Shown: positions 1 through 11,189, numbered from the stretch's first letter. The stretch is 64,000 bases of DNA from Atriophallophorus winterbourni (GCA_013407085.1 JACCGJ010019744.1:1-64000), one strand, 5' to 3'. Program-made: numbers and translations. Notes: generated by a model not told the origin, from the sequence alone.

Positions 1-428
1 TGCGAGCGTCAAGGATCTACAAGGAGATCGAATGCGTGCAAGAAGTCAACGCTTGGTATGGCAAAAGGGACCGTGGCGATCGTGAAAATCCAGCAGAATT
101 CACGACGCAAACCTAAATCGAGAGTCAAAGAGTGTTGGCCGTAGGTTGTTATTATGGATCCGTTTGCTGCCCTTAAGTTCTGGCCTAATGGGCTATACGT
201 TGTGTGCGCATCTACCGAGAGCACACTTACCTTTGCACCGGTGTCTACCAAAAAATGTATGCCGGTAGGCTTATCAGGTATATGGAATAGACGACTCGAA
301 CGTTTAGGGCCGACGGCGGTAGTCGTCGTTACTTGTCGGCCCGAAAGTTTCCCGCTCGTGAAGTGTGATATGTGCAAGGCTTTATGCAACTTCGCGCTTT
401 CTCGCCATACTTCCGGTGAACCCAGCAT
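1..428 (-). pseudogene. Ty3/gypsy retrotransposon protease-region remnant
   Basis: A minus-strand frame of about 139 residues contains FLVDTGAKVSVLS, the D-T-G catalytic signature of a retroviral-type aspartic protease (family knowledge). It begins inside the gag frame and overlaps it by about 100 bases in a different phase, which is the usual gag-pol frameshift arrangement. The frame runs towards the window edge, so any reverse transcriptase would lie outside the window. It would process the Gag-Pol polyprotein. The upstream gag is frameshifted, so the copy is probably dead. Family is confident; activity is not supported. Confidence 0.8.
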
Positions 429-1131
429 ATTGGTGATTTATTACGGCTTCTCGAGCGCCGGTGGGTTGGGGTGCGTGACTGTGGCCTGCGGCTGAGTGTG
501 AGGTTTCGAACCTCCCTGCGTAATTCTGCAACCTCAGCCATATGGTCTGTAGCTTTGTTATCATTGGTTCTACTTCGTGTGTGTGTTTGTTCTGCTGCTA
601 TCGCGGTGATATGGGCATCCGGATGAGAGTGTATGCACTCGGCGATGCCATCCGCCATCTGTGTCAGCTCAGATATCGGAGTACGTTTTGCTGAAACTAG
701 GATAGCCTGCACGTACTTCGGTAGGCGCTGGACCCAAAGTTCCCAAATTAACGACTCGTCCATACGAGCTGACCCTAGAAGTCGTCGCATCTCCATCAAT
801 ATGGTAGATGGCTTTCTTCCGACAACCTCCAGATCGCCAAAAAGCTGTTGCAGCCTAACGCGTTCGGATGAGACCGTGCGGGAAATCACGGCTTGTTTGA
901 GGCTATGGTAGCGGTCGCCTTCGGGGGCAGTGAGGACTGCGTCGCAAACCTGCACTAATATATCGGTAGGCAGTTTTTGTGTCAAATAAGAGAACATCGC
1001 TGCGTCATCTACGATAATTTTTGCGCTGAGCTTCGTTTAAAAAAGTAGAACCAATACTCGGGGTCCTGTGGAATGAAACTTGGAACTGTGATGGCCGTAG
1101 AGGCCAATAATATGCGCTTAGATTCACTCAT
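329..1131 (-). pseudogene. Ty3/gypsy gag remnant (frameshifted)
   Basis: The frame 997 to 329 encodes 222 residues with a gypsy capsid-type core: ISRTVSSERVRLQQLFGD, then RKPSTILMEMRRLLG and WVQRLPKYVQAILV. It ends with an atypical nucleocapsid motif, CWVHRKYGEKARSCIKPC. The natural start is probably the ATG at 1131, which opens MSESKRILLASTAIT and PQDPEYWFYF, the usual gag beginning. A stop and phase change near 1010 separate that start from the main frame, so the gene is broken. Gag would build the particle that packages element RNA. No LTR is visible upstream of 1131. Confidence 0.8.
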
Positions 1132-1690
1132 GATGAACCGTCCAAGTGACAAAAAAACTGACTGAAATAGCAGGTGCGAAATGAAAAACGAAACACACAG
1201 AAATATGTACCCAAAAAATAAGTGCTACAAAAAATTAATAATCGGAAAAACGCTTGACTTACCGGAGAGATACACGAAGGATGAGTGTACGGAGGGCTCA
1301 TCAATTTGTAGTAGACCAGATTACTACAATAATGTTTTCAAGAATGTTGGAGAAAAGGCACGTGAGATGAAAGGTTTATCGCGGTAGCCAAAACGTGTAC
1401 AGAGCGTTCACGATGCACGCACGAACGAACGGAAGTTATAATATGTCAAGGTCAATGTTTTGATAAGGAAAAACAAGCGGTGTTACATGTCCACATTTGT
1501 TGGCTAACTTGTACTTGTTGACAATAGTTGTATATGACTTCATCCACTCTCTTCGTTACCAATTTGCGCCACTTTAAAAATGCATCATTAATGGTCAAGT
1601 AATGAGCGCTTTAAATTGAACCCGCAGATTCATCGTTTATTGGCAACCACGGGATTTGGCAATAACCTGATTTCATAATTGGGTGGCATT
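1132..1690. other. No gene seen
   Basis: AT-rich sequence. A 68-codon frame at 1181-1387 has no recognisable motif, splice context or repeat match and is not called. Confidence 0.6.
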
Positions 1691-1920
1691 GGGTGGCAAA
1701 ATCTTCTATTTGTTAGTCCTCGAACAGATAGGAATCGTAACTTTGCAAAATACTTTTCATAGGACTGACTTCATGTTGCCACTGATGAAACCGCATAAGA
1801 TACTCTCTCGAGTCGTAGGTCGTACGTTGCACAGCTTCAGTGTACTGTCTGTCAGTTAGCGCTGTAAAACGTCTACAAATCCTGGAAAAAAGTTTGTAAT
1901 AAATCGGTGAGAGTAGTTTA

Positions 1921-1963
1921 TCGGTAACGTTTCGCTTCTGAAACAGAAGCTTCGTCAGACCAA
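1921..1963 (-). ncRNA. Hammerhead ribozyme, class ii (intact core)
   Basis: On the minus strand: stem I strand UUGGU (1963-1959), core CUGACGA (1958-1952), a 7-bp stem II GCUUCUG/CAGAAGC with loop UUU, then GAA, the short palindromic stem III ACGU (1930-1927), U17 at 1926, and ACCGA (1925-1921) closing stem I with five pairs. This fits the core CUGANGA...GAA...UH, with position 7 = C. The minimal self-complementary stem III suggests a type I hammerhead acting as a dimer (inference). Predicted cleavage lies between 1926 and 1925. Confidence 0.75.
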
Positions 1964-2098
1964 GGGTGTCAGTACGAACAGAGATCAAGCTTAAATTGCA
2001 TTCACCTGACCGATAATAAGTTGGTTAAAAACTGCACAGTCCATGGTGGGTTCTGCGCTCGTTAAGAAGGACAGGCGCGTTCAATATCAACTGACACA

Positions 2099-2129
2099 CC
2101 ACCACCCCTACGTGCCGTAGTGGTGGTGG
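2099..2129. repeat. Perfect-loop hairpin
   Basis: Arms CCACCACCCCTACG and CGTAGTGGTGGTGG flank a TGC loop, pairing over about 14 positions with a single mismatch. It lies in the direct-repeat part of the Penelope-like remnant. The partner copy at about 2417 keeps only one arm, so the hairpin is specific to this copy. Confidence 0.7.
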
Positions 2130-2173
2130 CAGGTGTGAATGACATCTGCTGACCGATTAGCTCAGTGCGTGCA

Positions 2174-2410
2174 CTAGGGGTTACGCAAGTTAATGTTTAT
2201 CCGCTGCATGACCGGACGCCAGATTGGGGATATACCAGCCCCATTCACCTTATCGACAGTATTCTTACCAGCCTTTGTTATCTCAACCGCCTCAGCGTGA
2301 AGTCGTTCCATGTATGGTTTTATTCCCCGCCTTATCACTTTTACGTTGTCAAGATCAACTCTGTGACCTTTGCCCAGCACGTGTTCAGCTAGTGCTGGAT
2401 CTCTTGTCAT
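2174..2410 (-). pseudogene. Penelope-like GIY-YIG endonuclease C-terminal remnant
   Basis: A 78-residue minus-strand frame contains ALAEHVLGKGHRVDLDNVKV, then RGIKPYMERLHAEAVEI and NGAGISPIWRPVM. The pattern (x-LAEH-x(3)-GH-x-(I/V)D-x(2)-NV, R-x(3)-Y-x-ERL-x-EA-x-EI) resembles the region after GIY-YIG motifs in the endonuclease end of Penelope-like polyproteins, recognised from memory. The endonuclease would nick target DNA for retrotransposition. The GIY-YIG residues and the whole reverse transcriptase are absent, so only the tail survives. A different retroelement endonuclease tail is the main alternative. Confidence 0.5.
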
Positions 2411-2635
2411 GACGCACGACCACCCCTACGTGCCGTATAATCCCTTAATTGTTTTACTCTTGGTAAGTGTGAATGACATCTGCTGACAGATTAGCGCGCG
2501 TGCGTCATCTGATATTGAACGCGCTTGTCCTTCTTCACGAGCGGAGAACCCGCCAGGAACTGTGCAGTTTTTAACTAGCTTATGATTGGTCACGTAAATG
2601 CAATTTAAGCTTGATCTCTGTTCGTACTGACACCC

Positions 2636-2678
2636 TTGGTCTGACGAAGCTTCTGTGTCAGAAGCGAAACGTTACCGA
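2636..2678 (+). ncRNA. Hammerhead ribozyme, class ii (intact core)
   Basis: Plus-strand partner of the motif at 1921-1963. UUGGU (2636-2640), CUGACGA (2641-2647), stem II GCUUCUG (2649-2655)/CAGAAGC (2659-2665) with loop UGU, GAA (2666-2668), palindromic ACGU (2669-2672), U17 at 2673, then ACCGA (2674-2678) closing a 5-bp stem I. The stem II loop differs from the minus copy (UGU against UUU) while every paired and core base is kept. Confidence 0.75.
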
Positions 2679-2883
2679 TAAACTACTCTCACCGATACCT
2701 TACAAACTTTATTTTTTCATGATTATGATCTCCCGAACATTTTCCATTACATTGCTGTCTCTTAATCCATATTTTGAAAAGTCGAACTTTACCATCATTA
2801 GTATCTGAGAATAATAATGCTTCGTTATAAAATTAGATTTATTGGAATAAAATATTCATTCGCATGCTTTTCCGTCAAAGACA

Positions 2884-2931
2884 CCCCACGACTGGTTTGG
2901 TGTTGTTTGCACTCATCAGGTAGGGACAAAA
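2884..2931 (-). ncRNA. Degenerate hammerhead, class i
   Basis: Minus strand reads CCCUAC, CUGAUGAG, UGCAAACAACAC, then CAAA in place of GAAA and CCAGUC in place of CCGGUC. G12 is changed and the stem III palindrome is broken, so it is unlikely to cleave. It faces the plus-strand array that follows, an inverted arrangement also seen near 30.1 kb and 53.1 kb. Confidence 0.6.
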
Positions 2932-3160
2932 AGATCATGATCCGCATGCGCTTGAAACAGTGGATGAATGGTGGGGTGTGACGGAAAAGCATGCAAATAA
3001 ATATTTTGTTTCATGGTTATGGGTTTAACCCCATTAAACTTGTGTTTGAATACATGTGATTGAACAGGTTCGTCGTACCAACCTTATCCAACAATGGCAT
3101 ACAAGCGCTCCTTGCTTACCATTCCTCCAGTGTTTCAAGCGCATGCGGATCCTGATCTTA

Positions 3161-3213
3161 CTGTCCATACCTGATGAGTGCAAACAACACGAAACCGGTC
3201 GTGGGGTCTGTGA
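3161..3213 (+). ncRNA. Hammerhead ribozyme, class i (intact core)
   Basis: CUGAUGA at 3171-3177, stem II GUG (3178-3180)/CAC (3188-3190), GAA (3191-3193), palindromic ACCGGU (3194-3199), C17 at 3200, stem I from CCAUAC before the core against GUGGGG after it, with one internal mismatch and further distal pairing. ACCGGU is self-complementary and too short to fold alone, so a dimeric form is the likely active state. Confidence 0.75.
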
Positions 3214-3393
3214 CGGAAAAGCATGCAAATAAATATTTTGTTTCATGGTTATGGGTGTAACCCCATTAAACATGTGTTTGGATACATGTGATTATACAGG
3301 TTGGTCGTACCAACCTTATCCAACAAGGACATACAAGCGCTCCTTGTTTACCATTACTCCACTGTTTCAAGCGCATGCGGATCCTGATCTTAC

Positions 3394-3447
3394 TGTCCAT
3401 ACCTAATGAGTGCAAACAGCACACGAAACCGGTCGTGGGGTCTGTGA
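3394..3447 (+). ncRNA. Degenerate hammerhead, class i
   Basis: Next unit of the array. The core reads CUAAUGA (3403-3409), with G5 changed to A, and two extra bases (AC) lie between stem II and GAAA. ACCGGUC is kept (C17 at 3434). Probably inactive. Confidence 0.65.
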
Positions 3448-3590
3448 TGGAAAAGCATGCAAATAAATATTTAGTTTCATGGTTATGTGTTTAACCCCAT
3501 TAAACATGTGTTTGGATACATGTGATTGAACAGGTTGGCCGTACCAACCTTATCCAACAATGGCATACAAGCGCTCCTTGTTTAGATTTA

Positions 3591-3939
3591 ATGTCTTTGT
3601 TCATTAGTTCGAGTGACTGCTAGCACTTGTTTTACCATTCCCACTTAGCCGCCTGTGTCAGTAGATTATTGAGTGGCACTTGTAATTCATACATATTGAA
3701 TAAATCGTTGTGATGACATTTTACCAAACACGAAATGGACTGCATGGTTGCTTTGCTCAAAGGAACTGTAATTTTGCGTAGGGCTACAATCTTCTTTATT
3801 TACTATCTAAAAATCTTTCCAAATTTTGAGTAGTGAATGAACATTTTTCGAAATTCCATTGCGTCACAGATTTTGACTCAGCGGTTGTAAAGAGATTTGA
3901 AATACGCTTGTTTTTTATGCTATTATGAAACATGTTTAT
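3591..3939. other. No gene seen
   Basis: AT-rich spacer without a recognisable coding or repeat signal. Confidence 0.5.
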
Positions 3940-4552
3940 CATGAATTTTCGACGCGTTCTGCGACACACTTTCTCTGTATAATCAACAATTTTAAAATTC
4001 TGTCATCTGCGTTGCTTGTATCTGCCTAATCGTCCATAGTGCTACATTCCACAATGCCAGCATGCATGTCGGGGTTTGTTTTGTTGTGTACTGTTGCCTG
4101 GAAATTGTGAACTGGTTCTACGGCAGATCGAGTCGCAATTACATCCGAAACTGGAGGTAGAATAGGTTGTTCTCTAATTTCATATTCATGTTGGAGATAC
4201 TTCATTATTTTAAATTCTTCACCGGCTATTTTTGACTTTATGTCGGGGTCGGATTCCACTTTTGATACAACTTTTGCATGAAACTTCTAATTTCTAGTAG
4301 AGTGCAGCTCATGTTTTGTGGAAGCATATTCTGTGTGAATCTTCGACTTCAATAAATCAAATGTGACTCCATTATCTGAATGAGACTGAAATTGTTTGAA
4401 GTTTGTCGCTGAAATGTCGACTGATTCTCATGAACTTAAACTGTTTATTCGATGAAGTGCAACTTTCTCTACATGAACTGCAGCTGACAGTTGAATTATT
4501 CTTTAACCAGGTCTAGCGGAACTGACATTCCTCGATATGTGAAACTTTTTAT
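3940..4552 (-). pseudogene. Decayed Ty3/gypsy gag
   Basis: The minus-strand sequence downstream of a gypsy LTR and primer site keeps weak gag character. The frame 4259-4026 encodes 77 residues ending near a vestigial zinc knuckle: HACWHCG is readable around 4050-4070 in another phase, the same motif that opens the knuckle of the gypsy element at 36.6 kb (CWHCGAWHYARYC). Stops and phase changes break everything. Assignment rests mainly on position and on the CWHCG trace. Confidence 0.5.
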
Positions 4553-4567
4553 CGCACCCCGTCGCCA
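4553..4567 (-). promoter_or_regulatory. Gypsy primer binding site
   Basis: Minus strand reads TGGCGACGGGGTGCG directly after the LTR end. The same TGGCGACGGG starts the internal region of the gypsy elements at 36,599 and 47,281, so all three appear to use the same tRNA primer. Confidence 0.65.
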
Positions 4568-4569
4568 AT

Positions 4570-4758
4570 TGTTATATCTGTGATGTGCTACTATTGGCCC
4601 AGCCGTGGCTTTGACAGAACATAACCGTAACTGAACTCGTGTATTGAACGGATGAAAGAATAGCACAATATTTGTACCGTGAATGATGATCACAATATGC
4701 ACTTACCATCGATCGTGTTTTACGCTCGATCGATAGTGCGTTCTCTGTCCATATGACA
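4570..4758 (-). repeat. Gypsy 5' LTR (decayed)
   Basis: About 189 bp, TG...CA ended on the minus strand (TGTCATATGGACAG ... GATATAACA). It shares CTATCGAT, ACGAGTT, GGCTGGGCCAA and the end ATAACA with the LTRs at 47,054 and 48,213. No matching second LTR was found in the window. Confidence 0.65.
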
Positions 4759-7700
4759 GAATTCAGAACACTGATATGACCTGAAATTGTGATTCATCGA
4801 TCTGTTACTTTCTAAGCCGCAGCAACTCTGCTGTTTCTGTTGGCCAATTCGTATTGGTCGTCACCGCATTGAATGTAAGAAAACAGCAGAAAAAAACAGA
4901 ACAGAAAACAGTTTTGTGACAATTTTCATTTTTTCGTCCATTGGATTACATTTTCCGTAACCCGAGCTATGTCTCGTTTTTGCCTTATATTCGGATTCTA
5001 ACGTCGTCTGCAAATCGGAAGCAACCTGAACACAAGCAGGCTGAGAGGACAATTCCAAAGATCGAGAGAGCAGTTTACCAAACACCGAGCCCTGAGACAC
5101 TAAGTACGTTCCCCTAGTTTTATTTTCGTTGACGTGGTGTACTTTGTCAGATAGTGCCAACCTGATAATCAATGTAGAAGCTGTGACACGTGGGTGGATA
5201 AGCGAAATGTTTCCAGAAATCTACCGAAGATCCACTTTCTCTCTACGCACGCGGGTTGCAGGAATGACTCAATGCACTATCCAACACGGTGTTTGGTACG
5301 TACAGTCTATGACAGACTCACAAAACATAATCTAAGCTACCTTAATGTGGGTTCATTAAGATACTGTATAAGCTGAATGGGGCATGCGAAATTATTTCGG
5401 TTCCACTCAGTCTTGGTCTGTAGGAAAGCTTAGGTGAGGCTGCGCATCAGTAACATGATAGTAAGGCTTTATCTAGCTTTTAGTATTCATAGTATTGATT
5501 GTAATTGAAAATAAAGTTTATTGAAGAACAACTTCCTCAGGCATATCAGAACCAAACGAGGATTTTTCGAAAATGCGGTAGTACTTACATTAATTCTTGA
5601 GATATTTTGGGTTAAAAGCCTGATTAATGTTGAAAACAGATCGTGTGCGTACCAAGGTACGTACACAAGCCGAAATCAATTCAGTTTCTCAATGAACGAA
5701 CCTCCCATTTTATCGAGATTTTGACTATATGCGCGCAGCATATCAAGGTCAAAATAAGGCAAAGGGTTAATAAAAGTATATGATAATGACATACCAGAAA
5801 AGCTTGGTAGAAAATGAGCTGTTTGGAACAGGAAAACCACCACAGTTTCGGAAGCATCATCCACAGAACGATACGAGGCACTTAGAAAAACTCCTGGTGA
5901 ACTCAGCTCGCATGATCATATTGTTGCAGTTATCAACTATGAGAATCAAATACGACTCGTGACCAGTCGGTAGATCATTGTTTTGCTAGGTTCAAGCTTA
6001 CCTCGGGGCGCGATGAAATGAGCTTTAATTTGAAGTAAGATAACACGCAAACCCCTACGTAACACATTCACACCTTTATCCTTCTCTAAACAATCAGCAC
6101 AAACAGCTTAATTATGATAAGCATTAAACCATAACACTAGCTTCGTAACGCAGCAAAATCACCTGAAATATTCTGTCACACACAATCCCAATAAGCTCCC
6201 GATATCATTAACAACACATGTCATCGAAATCTCATCACATAATTAGCATTCACAACACGGCCACAACACATAAATGCGCTAATACGTCGATACAACATAC
6301 ACTGCAATATGCTACTTGTCTACCGGAACATATAAGTATCGTATTCCGAACTTAAAATTACATAATTTAGCCACGACTGGACAATTCTGCTCGACAAATT
6401 ACTCAACCATGTCATACGAAGTGAAAAACATATTCAACTAATTATCCCAAACAATATGCATGACAAACCTATGTGACCACGGCAACACAGCAAATCGTCA
6501 TCATTCTAATTGGTATAGGTAAACGAAATTCAAAGAAGTTTTCCATAGCTAGGGTAATTCTCTATATTTCTATCTAGATATTGTATCCGAATTATTTTTC
6601 ATTTATTCCAAACAATCGAATTTGCCAACGCACTTTCAACCATAACTTACAGGCAACAACAAGTGCGACTCACGTACACCCAATTCAACCATAGCTTTCA
6701 TTTTCTTTCGTCTGTGTAAATACTGTTCGCCTATTCTATTTAACCTTCACAAATTGGTCCACATCTCGTGCAAGCAGGAATCACAAACATCGCCACTATA
6801 TACTTTCACGAAAACAATGGCAATGCCCTCGTCGACTGGCTGGAACTGTCATACGCAAAACGCTTATTCACCAGCGTTTCTGAAATTTCATCGAAGCTGC
6901 TTTCGTTTATACCTCCTCATTACAACAAAAATGTTTCCACTAGACTTTGTGAATACAAACCTATATCGTTTCGTGCAGACACTGTGCGTTTATTCATCTT
7001 CCAATGCTCTTTGGAAAAGTATACAGGATTCGATATTTAAAATTCATTGTGTAAAAAGCCAATAGCTATCAGATACCATAGGATATACGTATAAAACTCA
7101 AATATATTCCACAATCAAGTTTCTATTTATATGGAGGCGAAATAATAATATAAAGTTTCACAGGAGTGTGTAAAAGTCAGTCGAAAATTTATTTTTATGT
7201 ATATTTTTTAAAGTGCACGCCTATAACGGTGACTCTGATTTGCTTCCGTTAACACAGTCCAAAACAGTATTATTGAACATTAAAAGTTCGTAACTTTTCT
7301 TTCATGATCATTACCTTTTATGGCGATACAACTTTGGGGGGTTAACTGTTTCATGGAAAGCATACACGTCGACAGTTCAATTAGGAATGGGGTATTTGAA
7401 GGTGGTGACTTCGGAATCAATTTTAATAGGTGCTGGAAGTCAGATGTCAGAATTAGGTCAGTTCGGATTTGCCTGCGCTGGAATGTACACATAACGAATT
7501 TAGAAATCATTGTTCAATAAGCAGGTTGTGTAATCTGGAAACCATTTAGTTGCATTGTGATAAAGCTTCTTGAGTAACGTGATGTATCGTTCCACCCATG
7601 TTGCCCAAGATTGCAACGTATGTATGTGTTGAATACCTTTTTCAATGAATTCGACGGTAAACGTCCGAAAATTCGTAGCTTTTATTGTATCGTATATATT

Positions 7701-9479
7701 CCATTACAAACTAAGTGTACATGGTGTTTTTCTATATTTAATGTTATTGCTGTGTACCAACATCCGTGTATAAACGGAGGTAATTTTTAACGGACACAAT
7801 ATCAAGGTCATAGATTATATACTTCGAAATCGCAATACTTCATCTTCTTTATGCTTGTTGTGACTAGTCATGGTAAGATGGCTTTTTCCACCATTCATTT
7901 TTTACCAGCTATATCGACCATATTTGGATTATTGCCAACGAGTTCACATATTTTCAAAGAAGAAAATATTCGGTTGTGATTGGTTAGCGCATAGTTTTGA
8001 TATACAATTATTATCGTGTGATTTACCAGGACTGCTGGCATTCCCGGACTGTAGCTTGGAGGTTAGCATTATTCGTCATATCATTAATTTATTTACATCA
8101 GTTGATTGACACAGTATTAGATAATCTGTCTCTCTCTTTTACTCAAATTCTACGTCTGACATATGGTTAATACCTCTAGATTATTTAGTTGCAAAACTTA
8201 ATAGCAAGTAGATTGCAGTCAAGTGTTTGCCTCATTGTTTTGCGAAATTGTCTAACAAACTGGAATCCAGCAACCGGAAAATTACTTGCCGTAATATTAT
8301 GGAAACCGCACACTACGTTTGTATATGCTTTAGTAATCGCATGCCTGTCTAAATTTGATTATCGCGTTAAACTCTCATGGCACAGTGCCCGGATAATTGT
8401 TCGATTACAAGAAAATGAGGCTAAACGTTTTTCGGCTTTGTGGTAGCAGATCAGATTACTCTGATATTCTATCGTGTAAATGTCCATGGATTAAAGTGCG
8501 ACGAGTTTAAACGGACACGCTGAAGTTAAATTTTGACAAATAATTATTCGTCCTGTTCTGGTAAAAATGGTTTGGAATATCTATTTGAGGACGTCTAAAA
8601 TCAGTCCCGATCATTAATAAATGAGTTATCAAATAGTAATATAGCATAACTTGGTTGCCGTCGAATTATTATCTAACCTTCCTGAAATATTTTGTGTATG
8701 TTCTACTGACGAAAATCACATAGTTTTCTGGTGTTTTTCTAGTGTTTTACACCATCATAGTCTGCAATATCATCCTCATTATTATCATATCATCGTCATC
8801 ATTATCACCAGCATCACCATCAGAGATCTCTACGATATGGTTTTCAGTGCTATAACGGACAAACATTAATTCAAGAAAAATAGAACAATTAAACCAGTCT
8901 TGGTCTCCGTGACTTGTCAACCCCAGGATTTCAGTAATCGGTTTACCGGTATGCCCAAATAGAGGTGGGGAATAGTGTGCTATATAATTACGTTCACTCT
9001 CATGACTATCATCCTTGGTCGCTCAACAACTGTTGAAGTTATTCAGATGCCATTATTTCCGAAAATATTGCCCGCGACAAATCTCCCTACAATGAGTTTG
9101 AAACCTGAATTCCTATGTGATTTTGATTGTTTTCGTCTGTGTCTTCTGAGCTTCTCGCTTTTTGTTGTGCCGGAGGTTATCGAAAAGCTTGCAATCGGTC
9201 CTTCTTGCTTGTAAACTGCTGAGCTATACATCATGTAGAATGGTAAATCGTGTGAATCTTTAGCTTAGATTGTGTAATCACGTAATGTTACATTTCAAAA
9301 CGTCATCAGATCTCTTTTCAACGCAGTGCAACTTAAGAGGAAATTGTTCGAACACTAATATTGGAAGATGTGTTGGACCGATTTGGGGTAACGTTTCGCC
9401 TCTAACACAGAAATGTTATTGTCATAATGTAATGAGGGGAAAGCCGAAATCGACTAGGTCAGGTCAATTGAGGCGGAAT
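4759..9479. other. Long stretch without a supported gene
   Basis: Several 60-100 codon frames occur (for example 4861-5172 minus, 5129-5335 plus, 6754-7065 plus, 7870-8109 plus) but none shows a known motif, a convincing splice pair or a paralogue in the window. AATAAA occurs near 5508. At 8780-8825 there is a short CAT-rich imperfect repeat. A strongly decayed class ii hammerhead-like stretch occurs near 9385-9415. Confidence 0.5.
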
Positions 9480-9985
9480 CACGTTGCTTGTTCTAATGCC
9501 CGTTACGTTGACTGCTTCTGGATATTCGACCCCGCGTTTCGCACAAACATCAATTGAGTCCCGTTTGATTCATGAAGTCAACCAGTTCAACGCTAATCGC
9601 GTTCACCCACGAGTCTGACAACACAAGAAAAAGTTAATTAGTACGCACAACACAAACAACAGAATACACGCCTATCCTTTATAGGCAAATAGGTAGACCA
9701 CAACACTGTACATGTTGGCACTTTGAATCTGTTTCGTTAATCAATTTCACGCCAAATTGGTTCATTTTAATCCCTCGATACGAAGGGCTCGTTAGGCATA
9801 TCGTTCGATAGCAGCCGAGGTTCCATGCTCTCATCTTGCTGAGGATACGGTCGCTCGAACCGTTTCATGCGTTCCTCCCGAAACTCGAATTATTAATGGT
9901 TCGCAATTAACGCCGTCGGTCGTTTGGGTGCCGCCTGCTCTTGTGTTTTGCTAGATGGTGATGTTCTGCATGTCGTCCGAAAGCT
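9480..9985. repeat. Diverged dispersed repeat, copy 1
   Basis: Shares ordered blocks with 18,810-19,230: CAACGCTAATCG, a CACGA-rich block, AGGGCTCGTT, CGCTCGAACCGTT and CTCTTGTGT followed by GGATGGTG or AGATGGTG. The order is conserved but spacing differs. No coding signal links it to a family; it may be an old LTR or LINE untranslated region. Confidence 0.45.
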
Positions 9986-10780
9986 TGTGATTAGCACTGA
10001 TCGCTTATGCACTCAACATATCCAAAATAACAGTGGATCTGATTAAATAGCACTCAATCCACCAATTCTAATTGACCTTATCCCTAAACAGCCCATTGAA
10101 ATCCTTGGGGTGTTGAGTCACGTAGAAGCAGAGTGGATCAATTTGCGTATTAACCCTGAGTAGCGTGAACTAGCTCAAAGTCAGCTGACACTTTGTTTGG
10201 AAATTTGTAATGACACTCGTTCTGATGGTCAAGAGTTCCAGAGGAAACATACACGGACTAAGTATCAGTTCCCACGAGAGTTTATGCGGTAGTGTTGAAG
10301 TTTATGGGTACGTTTGACTGCATGCAAGGGAGAGTGGAATCAATTCTAAATAGACGCATTATTTGCTCGAACGCCATATGCGCTATGCTTAGGCCAGTAT
10401 TGCCTCACCTAGGATACGTCTGATTTCCAGGGTGATCAAACTGCGCCTAGCCATTCGGGGTTCAAATTTTAGACTATGCAACGCCGTAAACATTTGGCTA
10501 CTTTAAATTAAATACTCTAATATAGCGCGATCTCTTTTTCCAAACATGTTGGTTCACAACTGTATGTGTGAATGTATTAAGTATTTTCGCGAATGATCTC
10601 TGCGGAGAAATTCTAAAAATTGTCTGAATAAGTCGCAATCACTGCATAAACACATACATACTGCCTCGTACTGCCTTTTCATACATTTTCGTATCTAGAC
10701 ACCAAGATGTTTCTCACGTGAATTACACCGGAGAGTTCAACGGCCTTGAGCTTAAGAGGAAGAAATAGTCTAATCGTGAC
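9986..10780. other. No gene seen
   Basis: No coding frame or recognised repeat. Around 10,060-10,160 there are weak similarities (CCTTATCCCTAAACAGCC) to 35,000-35,030 next to a hammerhead repeat. Confidence 0.45.
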
Positions 10781-11189
10781 AACGTGCCGTGCGGTCGCAT
10801 TATTTTGAGCTCCTGATTATCAGGATATACTGTTCTTAAACTTACACTTACGTGGACATATTATACGTTGTTGGACTCCTCTCGAAGTCAGCTTTCTGGA
10901 TATACCACTCTCGTAGCGGTATTCGATAATACGAGCAAATTGGGATTTATCGTGATTTCCCATATTGGATCTACGCGTGCAACTCTGTTAATACTCTTCA
11001 AGTCCTCAAAGGGATTAACGTCATCGGAAAGATCTTATTCTTCGCCGTCGACTGGTCATACTTTCAACATCGTGCGATCAACTACCGAAGAGTATCACCG
11101 GAATAAATTCTGATTTTGCTATTTTTCGTGAACACTGAATTTTTTGTCGCACACACTATATTCATCATCGATCGCTCGACAGAGCCAAT

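Larger units (their letters stand above)
1691..2700 (-). mobile_element. Penelope-like element remnant bracketed by inverted hammerhead-bearing repeats
   Basis: Two arms of about 188 bp, 1903-2092 and 2508-2697, are near-identical inverted copies of each other. Each carries a complete hammerhead motif, on opposite strands. Between them lies a minus-strand frame resembling the C-terminal part of a Penelope-type endonuclease (2174-2410). The central piece is also flanked by direct repeats sharing CCCCTACGTGCCGTA and GAATGACATCTGCTGAC, at about 2105-2160 and 2421-2490. Penelope-like elements are known to carry hammerheads in their pLTRs and often have inverted 5' copies. The reverse transcriptase is missing. 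Confidence 0.6.
2971..3590 (+). repeat. Tandem hammerhead monomer array (retrozyme-like)
   Basis: Three head-to-tail units: 2971-3200 (230 nt), 3201-3434 (234 nt) and a partial unit from 3435 to about 3590. Unit borders are placed at the predicted cleavage site (GGUC|GUGG). Each unit contains GCATGCAAATAAATATT, AACCCCATTAAAC, ACCAACCTTATCCAACAA, CATACAAGCGCTCCTTG and then the hammerhead. Tandem monomers bounded by type I hammerheads with a short stem III are the hallmark of metazoan retrozymes and of hammerhead-bearing pLTRs. No protein is encoded. Confidence 0.75.

Noticed and set aside
2150..2175. tRNA-like A box (GATTAGCTCAGTGCGTG)
   Set aside because: No acceptor stem, anticodon arm or B box at the right spacing; it lies in the Penelope-like direct repeat.
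2971..3590. CRISPR-like array
   Set aside because: Units are contiguous 230-234 nt repeats with no unique spacers, in a eukaryotic setting.
5129..5335. 68-codon plus-strand frame as a gene
   Set aside because: No ATG at the frame start, no splice support, no motif.
6754..7065. Two overlapping plus-strand frames (103 and 90 codons)
   Set aside because: Neither shows a motif or splice signals; AT-rich chance frames are expected here.
9385..9420. Possible class ii hammerhead (minus strand)
   Set aside because: GGTAACGTTTCGCCTCT resembles the motif, but the CUGANGA core cannot be found and stem II does not pair.
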